Notes: generated from the letters alone by a model not told the origin. A stretch of 64,000 nt of DNA from Paramecium tetraurelia (GCF_000165425.1 NW_001799010.1:125739-189738), one strand, 5' to 3'. Shown: positions 48,801 to 62,575, counted from the first letter of the stretch. Translations and numbers: made by a program.

Positions 48801-51158
48801 TCAAGGAGATTGATCCGAATAATCTTATTAATCAAGTAATTAAACTTATAATGGAGTTTCCATGATTTCATCTTACTCATTGATTTGTTCATCTTCCTCA
48901 ATAATCTTTTATAGTTCAATGTAATCTTCCTCATCGTCATTCATTTTCAATTTTACTTTTTCTAGATTCCCCTCTTCTTCATCAGAACTAGATGCTATAT
49001 TAAATAGATCAATTCAAATTACCTTCAACAGAATTTTCATTTTCGTTTTCATTTTCAATTTCCTCTTCATCACTGTTTACATCATTTCTAAACCTTACGG
49101 AATCACCATCTGATTAATCTCTTCTTTCACTGAATGGAAAGTTAGAAGGAGTCATGAGTGACCTTCCCTATTAAACAACAGATTGTTCACTTGATTATAA
49201 TGATTTATTACTTATCATCAGGTTCACTGGAAGACTCTTCTCTTGAATCAGACTTCTTAATGAACTTTTATACATTCATTTTAAATAAGCAATAACTACC
49301 ATCATTATTTTGAATTAATTTGATTCTGTCATGACTTTGATAACTTTTATTGTAATTAGAAATCATTTTCTTGATAAATACCAGATTGGATGGTTTGGTC
49401 TTTTTACTTAGGAAGATTCTCTTATGTTTAGTCAGATGATACAAAATGCCTTTATAATCAGTTCTATGAGGTTTTTATTCTGTTTACTCTTACTCCTCCT
49501 TCTCAAATTCAGGTTCTTAAAATGCCACTTTCAGATTCTTTTTGTTATTCTACTCTTTTATGGGTTCTTGAATTTGTTATTCACTCTCAATTTAAGTGAT
49601 CAATGTTTTCAATGACTTTGTTTTTTTAAAAGTTGGATTGGCATTATCATCTTGATTTCTTCTCCTTCTCTCTTCATTTTGATCCTCCTGATCACTTATA
49701 TGATTGAGATTATCCTTTTTCTCATCTTGATCATCCACTATATAATTAACTTCAGTTGTATTGGTTAGATTATTTTGATTATCTCTATTTTCATTTTTGA
49801 GACTGATTTCATTGAATTTCTGCACTGATTATTAAATCAAGACTTTGGAATTGACTTTTTCTGATTCTTAAATGACAGTTGTATTATTGTCTGCTTATTG
49901 TTCATTCATTTTTTGTAAGAATTGTTCATATATCTCAGTTTTATTCACTTAACTATGGATATAATCCTTTACTTCCTTAGAACTCCATGCATCACTTATT
50001 ACCTTGTTAAATTCTTCATAAATGGGGAATGCGTTTTTAAGTTCAGTAACAGATTGATCATCTGATAGATGCTTCATATATTAGATTATAGTTCTATGTA
50101 TGGTATCTATACTTTTATCAATATTGACATTGTCTACTTTAAGAATTAGGAATTCATCTGCCTTTTCTAAAAACCATTTTTGAATCAATCTAATATTTTG
50201 AAAGTTCTCAACATATTTATTATGTCTGGAATCCAGAGTCATATATTTTGATCTCACTGCAAATCTCTCTTTATGTTTAGATTCTTTCTTAATGCATATT
50301 GCAAATGGTAACACTCTCTTGTATTTTTTCATAATCTTCATCATAAAAATAGGTGTCAGATGTACTCCTTCAATGATGATAGAATCCATTTTTTCATCAA
50401 AAGTATTAATTACATGTTCTAATCTCTGTTAAACTAATTCACATTAAGCCTTATATCCTTTGATTATCCTCCTTTGATCACTGATATTCAGATCAGGCAA
50501 TGTCTTACCTGCCTCATAAGTACTTGCAAACAAAACAGGATTTTCTTCTTTTGATAAGAAATTTCTCATTATATGTCTTATAGAATCGGTGCTAGAAATC
50601 TATGATAAAACTACCTTAAAACTGTAGAAATTCCAAATCTTGAGGCTAAAATGCTGCTGGCTGTGCTTTTACCAGTACCTGAAGTACCACCAAAAAGGAT
50701 TATGAGTGGCTACTTTTTTTCTGTCAAACTCCATGCAATTTAAAAATCTTCTTTATAAAGGTCTTCTTTCTCTCGAATGTACTTTTTCTCGAATACAGAG
50801 TTGAATACTATTTCTTTGAAGTGTTTTTCAGTTATTGTGGCTGAGTTTACTTGTTTATTAGATTATCCATTTAATGGTTGATGGTTCTTTTGTTTATCAA
50901 AATTTTCTAAAAGTATTGAGTGTTTTTGTACCCAACAATTTACTGAATATCATTTCAAAGATTTTCTCACAAAGAGAATATGAATGAGCTGCTTTGCATC
51001 CGCTAATTTGCAAGATTATTTTTAACTTTTCCTTGTTGATTTTGCGGACTATAATTGGTAAATTGAATACTTTATTGTTTCTATTTATCATTTGATGAAC
51101 TATCTTTCAGCACAAATATTACGTTTTAGTCAACATGATAAACATTAGAAGCACTCAT
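48801..51158 (-). CDS. LPA1/2-phosphoglycerate-kinase-like P-loop protein
   Basis: Homologue of plant LPA1 (low phytic acid 1) and archaeal 2-phosphoglycerate kinase. After an N-terminal ATP-cone-like region (ISGCKAAHSYSLCEKIFE) comes the P-loop FGGTSGTGKSTA, then STDSIRHIMRNFLS, IIEGVHLTPIF, KERFAVRSKYMTLD and NKYVENFQNIRLIQKW. Two introns (25 nt and 23 nt) are clear; one of 19 nt near the start is likely. The C-terminal half (about 48800-50060) is a long acidic Asp/Glu/Asn/Gln tail not found in plant LPA1. A role in inositol phosphate metabolism is inferred. Confidence 0.8.
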
Positions 51159-51634
51159 TATTAATTATTTCTTAGTATTAATAATTCTATATTTGATAAA
51201 AATATAAGATTTATAATATTCAATTATTTCAAATGGACTCCATATGTTTAAACTAAAATACCAACCCTAACAATAAAGTCATGTAGATATTTCATATCAA
51301 GTCTTACATTTGATATCAACCAAAATATTTTATTTAATTTTTAAATATTATGATAACATATGAGTCATAAAATATCAATGTAATCTATATGTTTTCCAAA
51401 ATGGCTTATTTTTGTATCAAAATAATTGATTATATCAAATCGGTTGACTTATATTCACTTGAATTTAGAGAAAGGTTTTTCTTATTTTTAAGGTAGAGGG
51501 TGTAAGAAATGATAAATGGATGATTAAATAGTGTAACATTACTATCAATTTTTAACATTTAATAGACAATATTATTATTTGCTTATTACTTAGTAATAAA
51601 ATAACATTATCAGAGTTAAATTTTATTTTAAATA
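51159..51634. other. Intergenic, divergent starts
   Basis: A/T-rich, no supported frame or RNA. Confidence 0.4.
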
Positions 51635-52644
51635 ATGCGCAATATCTCGAAATATCGATTTAGTTCCATATTTGATTTAAGCAATCGCATTTCAAATGAT
51701 GAGATACATGCACAACTTAAGAATTATGGGTATCTATTGGTGAAGGACAAAAGAATTGATTGGAAAGCAAATGAGGAATATTTTGATCTGATGGAGGAGT
51801 ATTTTTAAAAAAGAGCTATGCAATTGGAATAGACGGGAAAAGTTGATGATTGTTTTCCTCAATATAAATATTAAATTGGAATGGGATATGAAAATATTGG
51901 AAAGCCGAATTATGATAAGGAGTCTTTGAAATCTATGATAGATCAGCCAATCCTAATTGATAGAGATCCTAAGTGGAAATACTTTTGGCCTTATAGGTAT
52001 GATGGATAATACAATCCTCCTTAATGGGTTCCTAAAGATTTCCCTAATTTTGAAAGAATTATGAACTTATGGTAAATCTAATTATTAAGAACAACAGAAT
52101 CTGTATTAGAAATATTGTCATTGGCATTCAAGGAAGAGAAGGACTTTTTTTACAATAACATGAACAAGGCCACTCACTTATTGTCACCAATAGGTTGTGA
52201 TTTGCAGAAACACTCAATTAACACAAGATTTTCAGGATATCATTATGGTATTACATTATAGATGATTAAGATTTGAACTTTATCACTGTTCATACTAAAT
52301 CACGATTCCCAGGCTTGTTCGTATGGTTGCCAAACGGGAAAAGAGTGGAATTGAGAATACCAGAATAAACTGTTTTGTTATAGCCAGGAAAGCTGTTTGA
52401 ATTAATGACAGGAGGAGTCTACAAGGCAGGATATCACGAGGCTTTTTTGACAGAAGAGGCTAAGCGAGAGTCAATTAAATTAAATAAGAGGTGGAGAGTG
52501 ACTTCCACTTTGTTTTCAATGCTTAATGATGATACAATATTATAGCCATTGGAGTACTTTAAGGAGTTCAGTAATTCCAAGTAAGTACCTATTAGTGTAA
52601 GGGATTAATTTTAAAAGGAACTTAATAAATTGAGTTATGTGTGA
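51635..52644 (+). CDS. 2OG-Fe(II) oxygenase, IPNS-like
   Basis: 329 codons with one 23-nt intron at 52248-52270 that ends in AAG and exactly restores the iron motif. Iron ligands: His203-x-Asp205 (GYHYDLNFITVHTKSRFPGL) and His260 (GGVYKAGYHEA). Belongs to the non-haem iron and 2-oxoglutarate dependent oxygenases of the isopenicillin-N-synthase fold; the substrate is unknown. Ends 27 bp before the stop of the convergent MAPK15-like gene. Confidence 0.85.
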
Positions 52645-52671
52645 TATATAATGTGAAATAATTTAAACGTG

Positions 52672-54284
52672 TCATTTCTTAACTGACGAAGTGGTGACTT
52701 AAGTCAGAGGTTTTTAGTAATAGCTGGTTGATGGCCTTTGTTAAGGTTGTTATTGTTAAGTTTGGACAGCAGATTTGTTGACCTTATTTGGTTGGGAAGC
52801 CATCTATTATTAAATAAAAGGATAATAATATCCTTGTTTGGTTTGCATAGATTGAATCATGGAACTACTCTTATGATGAGTCTGTTGTTAAGGAGCAACA
52901 GCTTATTGCTAGGCCTAAGACTGTTTGGGCATTTCCACTGAGGATTATCGTCCTCCCATCTAACCAGATTGTGGTCTCTAAGCTTTTCGTTATTATTGCA
53001 ACAACAACTATTGCTAATAGATTTATTATTGGATGAGATCTGGTTGAGAAAGCTTTTGCTCTTAAAGAGTCTCTTCCTTCTCTGGAGCCTACTGAACTTG
53101 ATTTTGTTTGTCATCCAGAGAAACTCCCAACTAGGCTAAATACTTAGCTTGCCATTTCTTTCGTTGTTCCTTCTTTCGTTAACTAATATCTGCATACAAT
53201 GCTTCTCGATACTCTTTGATAGTGAACTTCTTATTATCATTCATCGTAATCCTGATGGGATGCTAACACACAATCTCTTCGTCGGGAGAAGAGAAGTCTC
53301 TGACATACTTATGTTTCAAAGCTTGTTCTGCTGTCAACCTTTAATTGGGATTGTAACACAACAGTCTTCTAATCAAGTCTAAAGCTTCTTCTGAAGCTCC
53401 TTGGAAAAAGGACTAGAATGCTTTTTTCTTTGATGTATTTATGGAGGCCAAAATGTTAGCAGCCAAAGGACTTTCAAGAGAATCTATCTCATCGCCTCTT
53501 GGTTTTCCCAAGAGTTCTATAATCCTCTCAATTTGATTGAGTGTTGATGTTCCTGGGAAAATGGCTTTGCCAACAATCAATTCACCTATGATGCATCCAA
53601 CTGACCACATATCAACAGCCTTGGAGTATTTAGTAGACCCTAACAGAATCTCAGGTGCTCTATACCATCTTGTTGCTACGTATTCAGTTAACACTATTTA
53701 ACCTACAAATATATTAAATCTGATCTAGTACTATCATCTTCTGTTTGAGCTAAGCTTCTGGCTAATCCAAAATCGGCCACCTTTATCAAACATTCAGAAT
53801 CCAACAAAATATTGGATGGTTTCAAATCTCTGTGGATTAATTCTCCAGAATGAATGAATTTTAATGCCTTCAGAGTTTAGTAAACTATATATTTCTTGTG
53901 AATCTCTTCCAATATATTTGCTCGCTTGTAATTATTATTATTATATCATTACAATCACTGCATGAAGATCAGTTTCCATGTAATCAAATACCAGGTAAAG
54001 ATCCTTATTATTCTCTGCTTTTATGATGTTAAGCAATCTCACTATATTTTCGTGACCATTCAATTCCTACAAAAACATCACTTCTCTAAATGTTCTTTAA
54101 GCATCAGTCGCATTATGAAAAGCGTCGAAAACTTTTTTTAGTGCAACGACCTACAATAACTAAACAACTATACCTATTTCAACTTTTTATCCACTGCTTT
54201 CCACACTATGCCATATGCTCCTTTCCCTAATTTCGAGATAATCTCGAATTTCCTTGCTATATGAGGTTCTATCTCTTCACTCAT
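52672..54284 (-). CDS. MAPK15/ERK7-8-like kinase
   Basis: 511 codons with introns of 23 nt (54151-54173), 28 nt (in the region after DLHAVI) and 29 nt (before the activation loop). Glycine loop [33 protein letters not shown], and the TEY activation motif in [20 protein letters not shown] at about residues 170-190. The sequence and the long Gln-rich C-terminal tail are typical of ERK7/8, which regulates cilia and autophagy and autophosphorylates its own TEY site. All catalytic residues are present. Confidence 0.93.
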
Positions 54285-54853
54285 TTCGTTATAAAAATTA
54301 TATTATCAATACAAACAATATAAATTATTTAAAAAATCTTGACCCAAACTTACACCTATATTATCCAATTTTAAATCAAAAATTACTCCAGGCTGTTGCA
54401 TCCTTCCTTCAATCTTAATTTAAGAAACTTACAATAATAAACAACAATCAATTTGTTTCTCAATTAATATTATTATATTAACTTCCATATTACGCTTTAT
54501 AATATCAAAATTAAGTGACTTTAGAATTATCTTCTCTATTTATACTATATTAACGCCACCTTTAAGATATTGATTCAATTACTCTCATCCAATCAATTTC
54601 TTAAAGTAGAGCTAAAAAAACTTTATAATAGATGCTACATATATCTAGGGTGTTAGATGTTTTTGAATAATTAAACAATAAATAATTTAGCTAAAATTAA
54701 TTAAGTATAATTTAATAAAATTGCTATTGATTTATTTTTATTAATAAAATCCAGTTTTAATTGGATAATAAATTATATGTATAAAATTAATCTTGTTGGA
54801 TCCAGTATGATATTATATGTAAGGATTATCATATTTAATAATTACTCTATAAA
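54285..54853. other. Intergenic, nothing found
   Basis: A/T-rich region between the kinase start and the next gene's end. No feature. Confidence 0.4.
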
Positions 54854-55501
54854 TCAATTTTATTAGGTTGGGTTTTCCTCTTATTTTTACTATTTCTCAG
54901 CTAACTCCTATTGATGTTATTGTTAATGGTTGATCTGTTGTAAACCATTTTGAAGTAGTCCTGCTAATTCGTTAATCTCTTTCTTTATTTCCTATTGTTG
55001 AGTATTTGATAATTGTAGCCCATCTACTTTGATTACTAATTTTCCACTATTCTAATCATTGGTTCCCTGTTGTGCCTTTGGTCGTTATTTAAGCAAAGCG
55101 TCTGTATTGATTTGTATTACCAAATAGTAATACTCTCCCAACCAAATGCAAAGTTGGAAGATAAAGGCGAGAGTATTTACTAATTTCACTTTACTTATAG
55201 CAAACCCTGCAATACAAATTGGTAAAGCGCAGCACAGATTGAAGAGGCAACCAATTCTTCCGTTGTAGCAATGCTGTACCATGAAAAAGGCACTCGCGAG
55301 TATGGAACAAACCTTGGAAGCTGTATTTTCGTAGCCAAAAACCTCAACACATAACACAATATGAATTGCTATTGCAAACATCGAGTAGAAGGATACAACA
55401 CCTCTATTTGCCATTCTAGCATTTTCTTCTGCTTTAGTAAATTCCTCTTCTGAAAGTTATATTAATTCATTAATATTCCCTATTGTTAAAGTCTTCATCA
55501 T
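54854..55501 (-). CDS. Small four-helix membrane protein
   Basis: Intronless 216-codon frame. Four helices fill residues 30-140 (FAIAIHIVLCVEVFGY; VCSILASAFFMV; CCALPICIAGFAI; TLAFIFQLCIWLGEYYY), with a short acidic N terminus and a Gln-rich helical cytoplasmic tail of about 70 residues. Five Cys lie within or near the helices. No family recognised. Confidence 0.7.
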
Positions 55502-56001
55502 GATTGTAAAAATATTAATTTGAGTTATTTGCTAAAATCTGAATTATGAATTAAAATATCTAAAGGATCTTTTATTTTTATAATCTCAATTTTCAATACT
55601 ACATTTTCGAATAACCCAAAGAGGGACTTGATGAAAACTGAAATTTAGTCCTTTTTGGCAGAAGTATCTATTGCAATATCATGTTTTCAGAATTATAAAT
55701 AATCAAAATTAAGGTTAATTATTACAACAACGAAAATAAAGTGGGAGTAATTAAGTATCTATTAAATGTCAAATTTAAGCAACAAACTAATATTTACAGT
55801 TATAATTATTCATTAATATATTTAAGAATAAAAAATAAATTTAATAAATAATAATAAATTATTAAGACAAATTCTGGTAAATGAGGATTATTATAAAGTT
55901 TACATAGATGTAAAATTCCATAATATAAACAATTCAGGATGTCATAGACATTATTTAGATATAATATTATTGATATAATTATATTTATTTAATTACATAA
56001 A
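55502..56001. other. Intergenic, divergent starts
   Basis: 500 bp of A/T-rich sequence without a supported frame. Confidence 0.4.
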
Positions 56002-58148
56002 ATGGGTTAATAAATTATTGGAAAATGCAAATAATGTGGCCCACAAAATGAGGATATCTTACCGCAGATGGAATTCTCAAAGGAGATTAAGAGTGAAGTC
56101 GTCAAAAATCTAAAATAAAAGTTACATGAATTTGATTCTTATGCCATATAAAAGGTAACTACATATAGTCTGAAATATGATGGTTTGTTTAGAAAGGAAG
56201 ACATCAAAAAAGAGAAGGTATACAATTTAGTAATAAGGTAATAGATTCGCTGGGTTTAGTTTTGCCTATGGATCTTGAGAAAATAAAGGTAATTAATGAA
56301 GAGGCAGGATTCAAATTCCACTGTGGTGTTAGTTTAGGAAATCCTATCAATATTGGATTTAAGACTGTCAGAGGATCCACGATTGAATTGAATGAATATG
56401 GATACACTCTAGTGAAATTATGGGGTCTTGGGGAAATGATGATCAACTTTGAATCTTGCATATAAATTAAGGGCATTAAATTGGTTGGATTAGTGAGAGG
56501 AAACATTGACAATTATAAAAAGGTAATCATGAATAATGGATGGGAAGAATATGATCACATTATTCTTGAAGATGACAACATTCTAGATCTATAATATGAT
56601 GAATAGACTCATGAAATAAGGCACAACTCTATGCTAAGTGGATTATTGCTTTATGATGGATTTGTAATTTACAAGCATTATGTTGATAAATTGCAATTTC
56701 AGTGTGATTATCAGATTGTCAAAAAAGATGTTTTAGAATTGATTGAAAATGAAGTTAAGTAAGCTAACATAATTAATATGATTACCAACATCTCCTACAT
56801 TAAATAATAAGAATATGTCAAACTGAAATAGTTTATCATGACTTAAAAAAAGCAATCCTTCAGTAGAGATGTCGAAGTTACTATCAAAAAGAAAACTATC
56901 TATTACAAAGAAGACAAGTAAGTTTATTATGATCAACCAATTATTTACATTAATAGTTCCCCAAAATCCTTCTCAATGGCTGATAAATTTGCCAATCAAT
57001 TAGGCAAAAAGAATCTTAAATGGGATTCCAAATTGTTGAAAGCTAAACTCAATGAGAAAATTAAAGAATTCTCTCTTAATGTTCAAATCGCCTTGCAAAA
57101 AGACATTATCATATCAATTACAAAAGAGTCTTGTCAAATATAGGTTCACCATTGGGAAAATGGAATCTTAGTGCCTTATTATAAAACCTTGGATTACATC
57201 TCCTAAATCAAATTATGGATTGCAGCAAGTGAAGCCATCAAATATGAACCCAATGAAGATCCAGTGTAAGATCGAATAAGTGATTTGGTAGCTAAATTAT
57301 TTGAAAATATACCCAAAGTTGATAAAGTTCTTGGCACTAATTATGCTAATATACCTTTTGTAGAGAAATGGAGACCACCATATGAAGAATTCGATCCTCA
57401 TCCCAAAAATCTAGAAATCAATCGTAAAACTGATAAAATTCTATTGGTTTGGCTTTTTGATTATGAAATTGAGGAGAATATGGAAAAATTAAAAGAATTA
57501 ATCAAAATCAAAAAAAATAATCCCTAACTTGGAATACAAATAGCAATTTTGAGTTATCTAAGGTTTTCAACATGGACTACCAAATTTTAAGCTTTTTTGG
57601 ATAAATATGAATTAACTAGGTCAGTATTGGATAATACAATAGAAACATGGTTTCCTCAGGAAGAACAATTAGGAAGATTTAAATTTAATGTAATCCTTTA
57701 AAGAATATATGGATTAATGTTAGATAAATAAGACATGATGATTGTGGATTCAAAAGGAATTGTGAGATTAATCGATAATAGTGCGACAATTATTAATAAT
57801 TTGACTTAAGAAATTGATAAATTAAAAGAGAAAGTGAAAGTGGTTGTAAAGAATTACAACTATTGGAGGTAATATTAGAATTTAAAGAAATGCATTAGAG
57901 ACAATCCTTAATTAGCTGAAATAGTCAAAAAGATTTAAGAGAAGGGAATTGTAGAGGAGAGCAAGGTACTCATAGAATAAATGAAGGATAAAGTTTGGAC
58001 ATTTGAAAATGGGTAAGTTAAAGAAGAAAAATGGCATGAATAACCAACGAGAATTTTGAGAAATATAACAGATTATACTGATATTAATGAGATGGCTAGA
58101 ATTATTGCGAAATACATTGATAATAATGATATTTGTGCATTGAAATGA
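56002..58148 (+). CDS. Large soluble protein, unknown
   Basis: 709 codons with one 20-nt intron at 56218-56237. Starts MGQQIIGKCKQCGPQ: a Gly at position 2 that may be myristoylated, with a CxxC pair. The rest is a soluble, mixed alpha/beta protein with no membrane segment; a region around residues 80-170 (GFKFHCGVSLGNPINIGFK) is best ordered. No family recognised. Its stop is 13 bp from the stop of the convergent coiled-coil gene. Confidence 0.7.
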
Positions 58149-58161
58149 ATAATATATTGAA

Positions 58162-59357
58162 TCATTGTTAAGATTTTATTTTCTATTCTATTAATTATCT
58201 TTTCTCCTACTCTTATTATTATATCGTTAATATAGATTAGTTTTGTTTTTATAATTTTTTTATTGTTAATTTATTAGGTTCACTCAACTATTGAATCTGT
58301 GCATCCTTACTAGCTAAGACTTGCTACAATTGGCTAATCTAATCTTTGTAATATTATTGTAAGGTGTCTAATTTAATATTTGAAATACTTAATTAATTTT
58401 TTAGAGTAGAATTTTCCTTGATGTATAAATCTGATTTATATTTAGAATCCTCGATTTATGATTGGAATTGTCCTATGATTTACTTTAATTTTTTGTTTTC
58501 GTCAACGCTTTCCCTTAGTAATTATTAAAATTTCTTCATTTGTTCTGAACAGATTTCATATTTATTCTTTAAATCCAACTTCACTATATAATATTGAATA
58601 CATATTCATACTATTGTTGGATTGGGATATCTCTTATTGATATTATAGAATTTTCTATGAGATATCCACGAATTATTTCTTAAAATGATCTCGTTATTAG
58701 GTCAGCTTTTAGAGTTTTTCTTCTAGCCCATCTACTTACATACTAAGGGATTCTATTTTATTTAGATTGTTAATATTTTCACCCATTAATTTTTCATTAA
58801 ACTATTAAACACATTTTCTAGTTTCAGCTTTTGTTTTAATGTCCATTTGCAGTTCACTCAGACTTGATTATAGTTTGCAATTAAACAATTCAGTAGCTAT
58901 TAACTTATTCTATATGATATTATTCTCTTCCTCCTAGTTCTCCAATTTCTTCACATAATCATTAATCTGTTCACTCTATTTTTCCAAAATTCGTTCGAAC
59001 TCTTACTTCTGTTACTCCATAAGACTTTCTAGATGTTTCCTGAGTTTCTCCTCATTCTTTTATGACTCAAAGGTTAGTTCCTCAATAGTTCTCTAATAAG
59101 TCTAATTTTATTTTTAAAGATTATTTTCTAGCTATAAGTTCTATTCTTCTAATTCCTTTACTCTTATTTTAAGTGAATTCTTTTCGGATAATAACTCTTA
59201 TATTTATTATTAGTAAAATGAGCTATTTGTGATCACAATCTTAAATAATTAAATCCTCTACTTGAAGTTCCTTCTCTAAATTTTCAATTGTGTTCTATTA
59301 AAGTTAAAGCCCTTATTCAAAATCCAGTATCTCAACATCGCTATCCGAGTCACACAT
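58162..59357 (-). CDS. Coiled-coil protein
   Basis: 382 codons with introns of 22 nt (near the start) and 28 nt (in the middle). Almost entirely Gln/Glu/Lys/Leu heptads (KLENQEEENNIIQNKLIA; LRESVDENKKLKQIIG). No globular domain. Likely a structural protein of cortex, cilium or spindle; nothing in the sequence decides which. Confidence 0.75.
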
Positions 59358-59858
59358 CCTATAAACTTTAATAATAATATTACATAAAAATGTCGACAAT
59401 TTATAATATTCATATTGATTAACTTGAATAATACATCTAAGTCTAAATAGAATGCTTTATTAACGATTGACCGATAAACGACTCAAAAATGATAGAGGTG
59501 TAACATGAAAATGCATCAGAAGTCTGTACCTTTTAAACTTGAATGATGCACACCATTGACTCAAATCCTTTTTATTAGATATCATTATTTACTGGTAATA
59601 ATAACTTAATTATATCTAATTAATTCTCTAATTCATTTTCTTTCATTCAAATTTGATAGAATAGTTAACATTATGCGCAGAAACAAAAATTCATTCAAAA
59701 TTATAATAATTATCACCTATTAAAGTAAAGAAGGAATTCTATTTTAAATTAAATGAACATTAATTTTTAATCCTATTAAAACTTTGCAGCAGAATGATAG
59801 TATTTCAGGAATATGTTGAATAAATTGATCATTTAATGTTAATTTGGAGTTATTATTA
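59358..59858. other. Intergenic, nothing found
   Basis: A/T-rich region between divergent starts. No supported feature. Confidence 0.4.
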
Positions 59859-61007
59859 ATGATTATTTATATGATTCAAATATAATTTCCACAACTTAAT
59901 AATCATATTTATGAAGATGAAAATCCAGACTATGCAAAACCCATGCAATTCTATATATCTGAAGCCTTGAATCGTTTATAGAAATCAATTCCAATAGAAA
60001 CCAGATTCATTTTAAAGATCAATGATTAAGAAAAGGATATCACCGATGACTTATCAATTTTACTAATAAGTACAGCTTCAAAGATTAAAATACTTCTCAA
60101 TTTTTAGATTAAAATTGTTATCATATTTGAAACCCAAGAAGAGCAAATTACTCTTGATTATAATTGCTTTGATAATTTATTTTGGTTAGAAAAGCAACTC
60201 AAAAAAACTCATAATATATCACCCTATCAGTTAAATTTCTTTCATAAATAAAATAAACTGCATAAAGATAAACCCCTTATTGATTTACCCATTGAAAATG
60301 ACAATGTAATTAATTGTTAAATAATTGGGACTTATTTAATCAAATATGAGGTTGAAACATCTATAGAGATCAATATATATGCAACAATAGATTAAGTATA
60401 TCAATAAGTGTAATAATGTTTCAATCTGTAACAGGAATTTCAACTCTATTTTTAGGAAACATTATTAAAAAAAAAAACATTGGATAGAGACTTATTATTT
60501 TATGAAACTTAAATAAAACCTTATTCTGAAATTAAATTGAAAATAACTTCAAAAGTTGCTATGTACATTTACATAGATACCATAAAGAAGTTCGAGTGTT
60601 ATCTGGTTTCTCAAGACTTGAAGTTAAAGGATTTGAAAAATTATTTAATAGAATTATGTTAAATTGATAAGCTTTGTTAGTATTAATTTGTTGTTGAAAA
60701 TTAGATATTATTTGATGATTAATTTATTTCTCATTTATCAAAACAGTAATTGAACAATGTCATTACCTTAAAAGCAGTAGATGAAAGTATAAAATTCTAT
60801 ATTTGCGAAAAAGATTTAGATTGTTTTAAAATAATTGTAGAAATGAATTAAAATACGCAAATATAGGATTTATAAAATTTAAAATAGTTGACGGGATAAT
60901 AATGTCAATTTTATTTTAAGAATTAGCTTCTAAAAAAGGAGGAGACATTCTAATAAATTAATTTAAAAAATAAAGATATTATTTATTATGAAATTCAATC
61001 AACTTGA
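59859..61007 (+). CDS. Tandem ubiquitin-like domain protein
   Basis: Intronless 383-codon frame. The C-terminal part reads as three diverged ubiquitin-like beta-grasp repeats, each with a strand-helix-strand order and a terminal L-x-n-x-D-x-I/L-x-Y/F segment: about 160-225 (INIYATIDQVYQQVQQCFN), about 228-305 (MYIYIDTIKKFECYLV), and about 310-382 (IKFYICEKDLDCFKIIVE, ending NLKNKDIIYYEIQ). No terminal Gly-Gly, so no conjugation or processing is expected. The repeat calls rest on pattern and predicted structure, not on close sequence identity. Confidence 0.6.
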
Positions 61008-61284
61008 AAATTGATATTATTAATTACTTCAGATATAATGGCTTTTAATTTTATACTTCTTTAGTTAATAAATAACCAGAATCAATTTAATTTTAGATAT
61101 TGCTAAATAATAATGTAACTTCTGATTCCTATATGTAAGTTCTAAACATAGTTATTATATAAATCAATATCTCTAAACTATCTGAATTTCTTTTCTCTTG
61201 TCGTTCTATTGTTTGGCAGATTGATATAAATTTGATTCAAATTAAAGAAGTAGAAAAATTGTTATCATATTTATATTATAAAAT

Positions 61285-62274
61285 TCACATAAATGGTTTA
61301 GAATAACTTCCAGTTCCTAGATTGAGTAATGTTCTTAATCTATCAATTTCATCTTTCAATCTCCTATTTTCTTGAACAACATTGTAGTTTGAATTGGCTA
61401 TAATTAATAGATTTGATTACATAGTTCAATTTTATTTGATGATTATGGCCTCTAAAGTATTTAAGATTGTTGTTATTATTGTAATTATTAGAATTATTTC
61501 TAAAGTTATTCAATTTGAATTTTGAGATGTTGATTCTCCTACTCTAAATCTCCAGCACTTTATAGTACATATTCTAGTTCATCAAAGCCTTTCCTATAAA
61601 TTAATAATGTATTTTACATACTTTAAAGTATCTAATTCTTATTTCAATCTCTAATTTTCTTTTTACAGTGCTTCACACTACTTCTTGTTGTCCTCAAAAG
61701 AATACTTTGATAATTTCATTTAATCTAATTCGATTCTCAATGATCTATTTTCTTATTCTAATTGATTTCTATCTGCAATGAATCTGGCTGTGAGTTCTCG
61801 TATTTCCCTGTCTACTTATATCCTTCTTTGAAGTTCATTTTGATATCTCTGATCCTCACTTTCCTTATCTCTATTTTAATATTTAACTCTCCATTATTCA
61901 CATTCCATTTATAACAAGGCGAGTTTCTTTTCGTATTCCCCTATTTTGACTCTTTGAGATATCACTTCATTTTCAACTAAATCGACTCCCTTGTATCTCA
62001 TCTCGCTAGTATTAAGTAGTTGCTAAACGTGAGTATTTTCTTCTCTCAATCGATCATTTTCAACAGTAAGCAGAAATACAACCATGTAGATGTCCTCTCC
62101 TAACCAGGGTTTATTTGGAGGTTGTCCACCTTGCATGTCTTAGAAATTGGGTCTTTCTTCAATGATCTTGGCCTGAATCTGCTGTAATTGGAACTTCATT
62201 CTTTATTCCTATTGAATTTGCGAAATGGATTGAGGGATTTCCCTATTGGGTTGCATAGGTGGTCTATACTCCAT
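61285..62274 (-). CDS. Coiled-coil protein with Pro-rich N terminus
   Basis: 313 codons with introns of 28 nt (near 61600) and 23 nt (near 61400-61422). Residues 1-65 are Pro/Gln-rich (MEYRPPMQPNREIPQSI); the remainder is a nearly continuous coiled coil (LIENEV-type heptads, FIADRNQLEQENRSLRIEL). No globular domain. Ends 278 bp after the ubiquitin-like gene's stop. Unknown function, probably structural. Confidence 0.75.
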
Positions 62275-62575
62275 AATAAATTTATTTATTTTTATTGGTA
62301 ATATGAATTAATATATTTATTAATGTTTTCACAATGCTCTCAAATTGTTGTTGCTTTTTCAATGTTGTCATACTCAACTCCAATATAATATCTTTAAAAG
62401 ACATTCTTTAGGTACTCATTTTTGCCCTTGATTAATCAAATAAGAGAGAGACTCTCCTTCTTGAGGTATCTTTGTGGTAGTATTAAATTGCATTTACTTT
62501 GATTAACTATCGATATGCGTTGGGATTAAAATAGGATTCACTATTTGAGATCCATTAAATAAACTAGAGTAATTG

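Noticed and set aside
52857-53114. 85-codon minus-strand frame in the standard code
   Set aside because: Wrong frame of the MAPK15-like Gln-rich tail.
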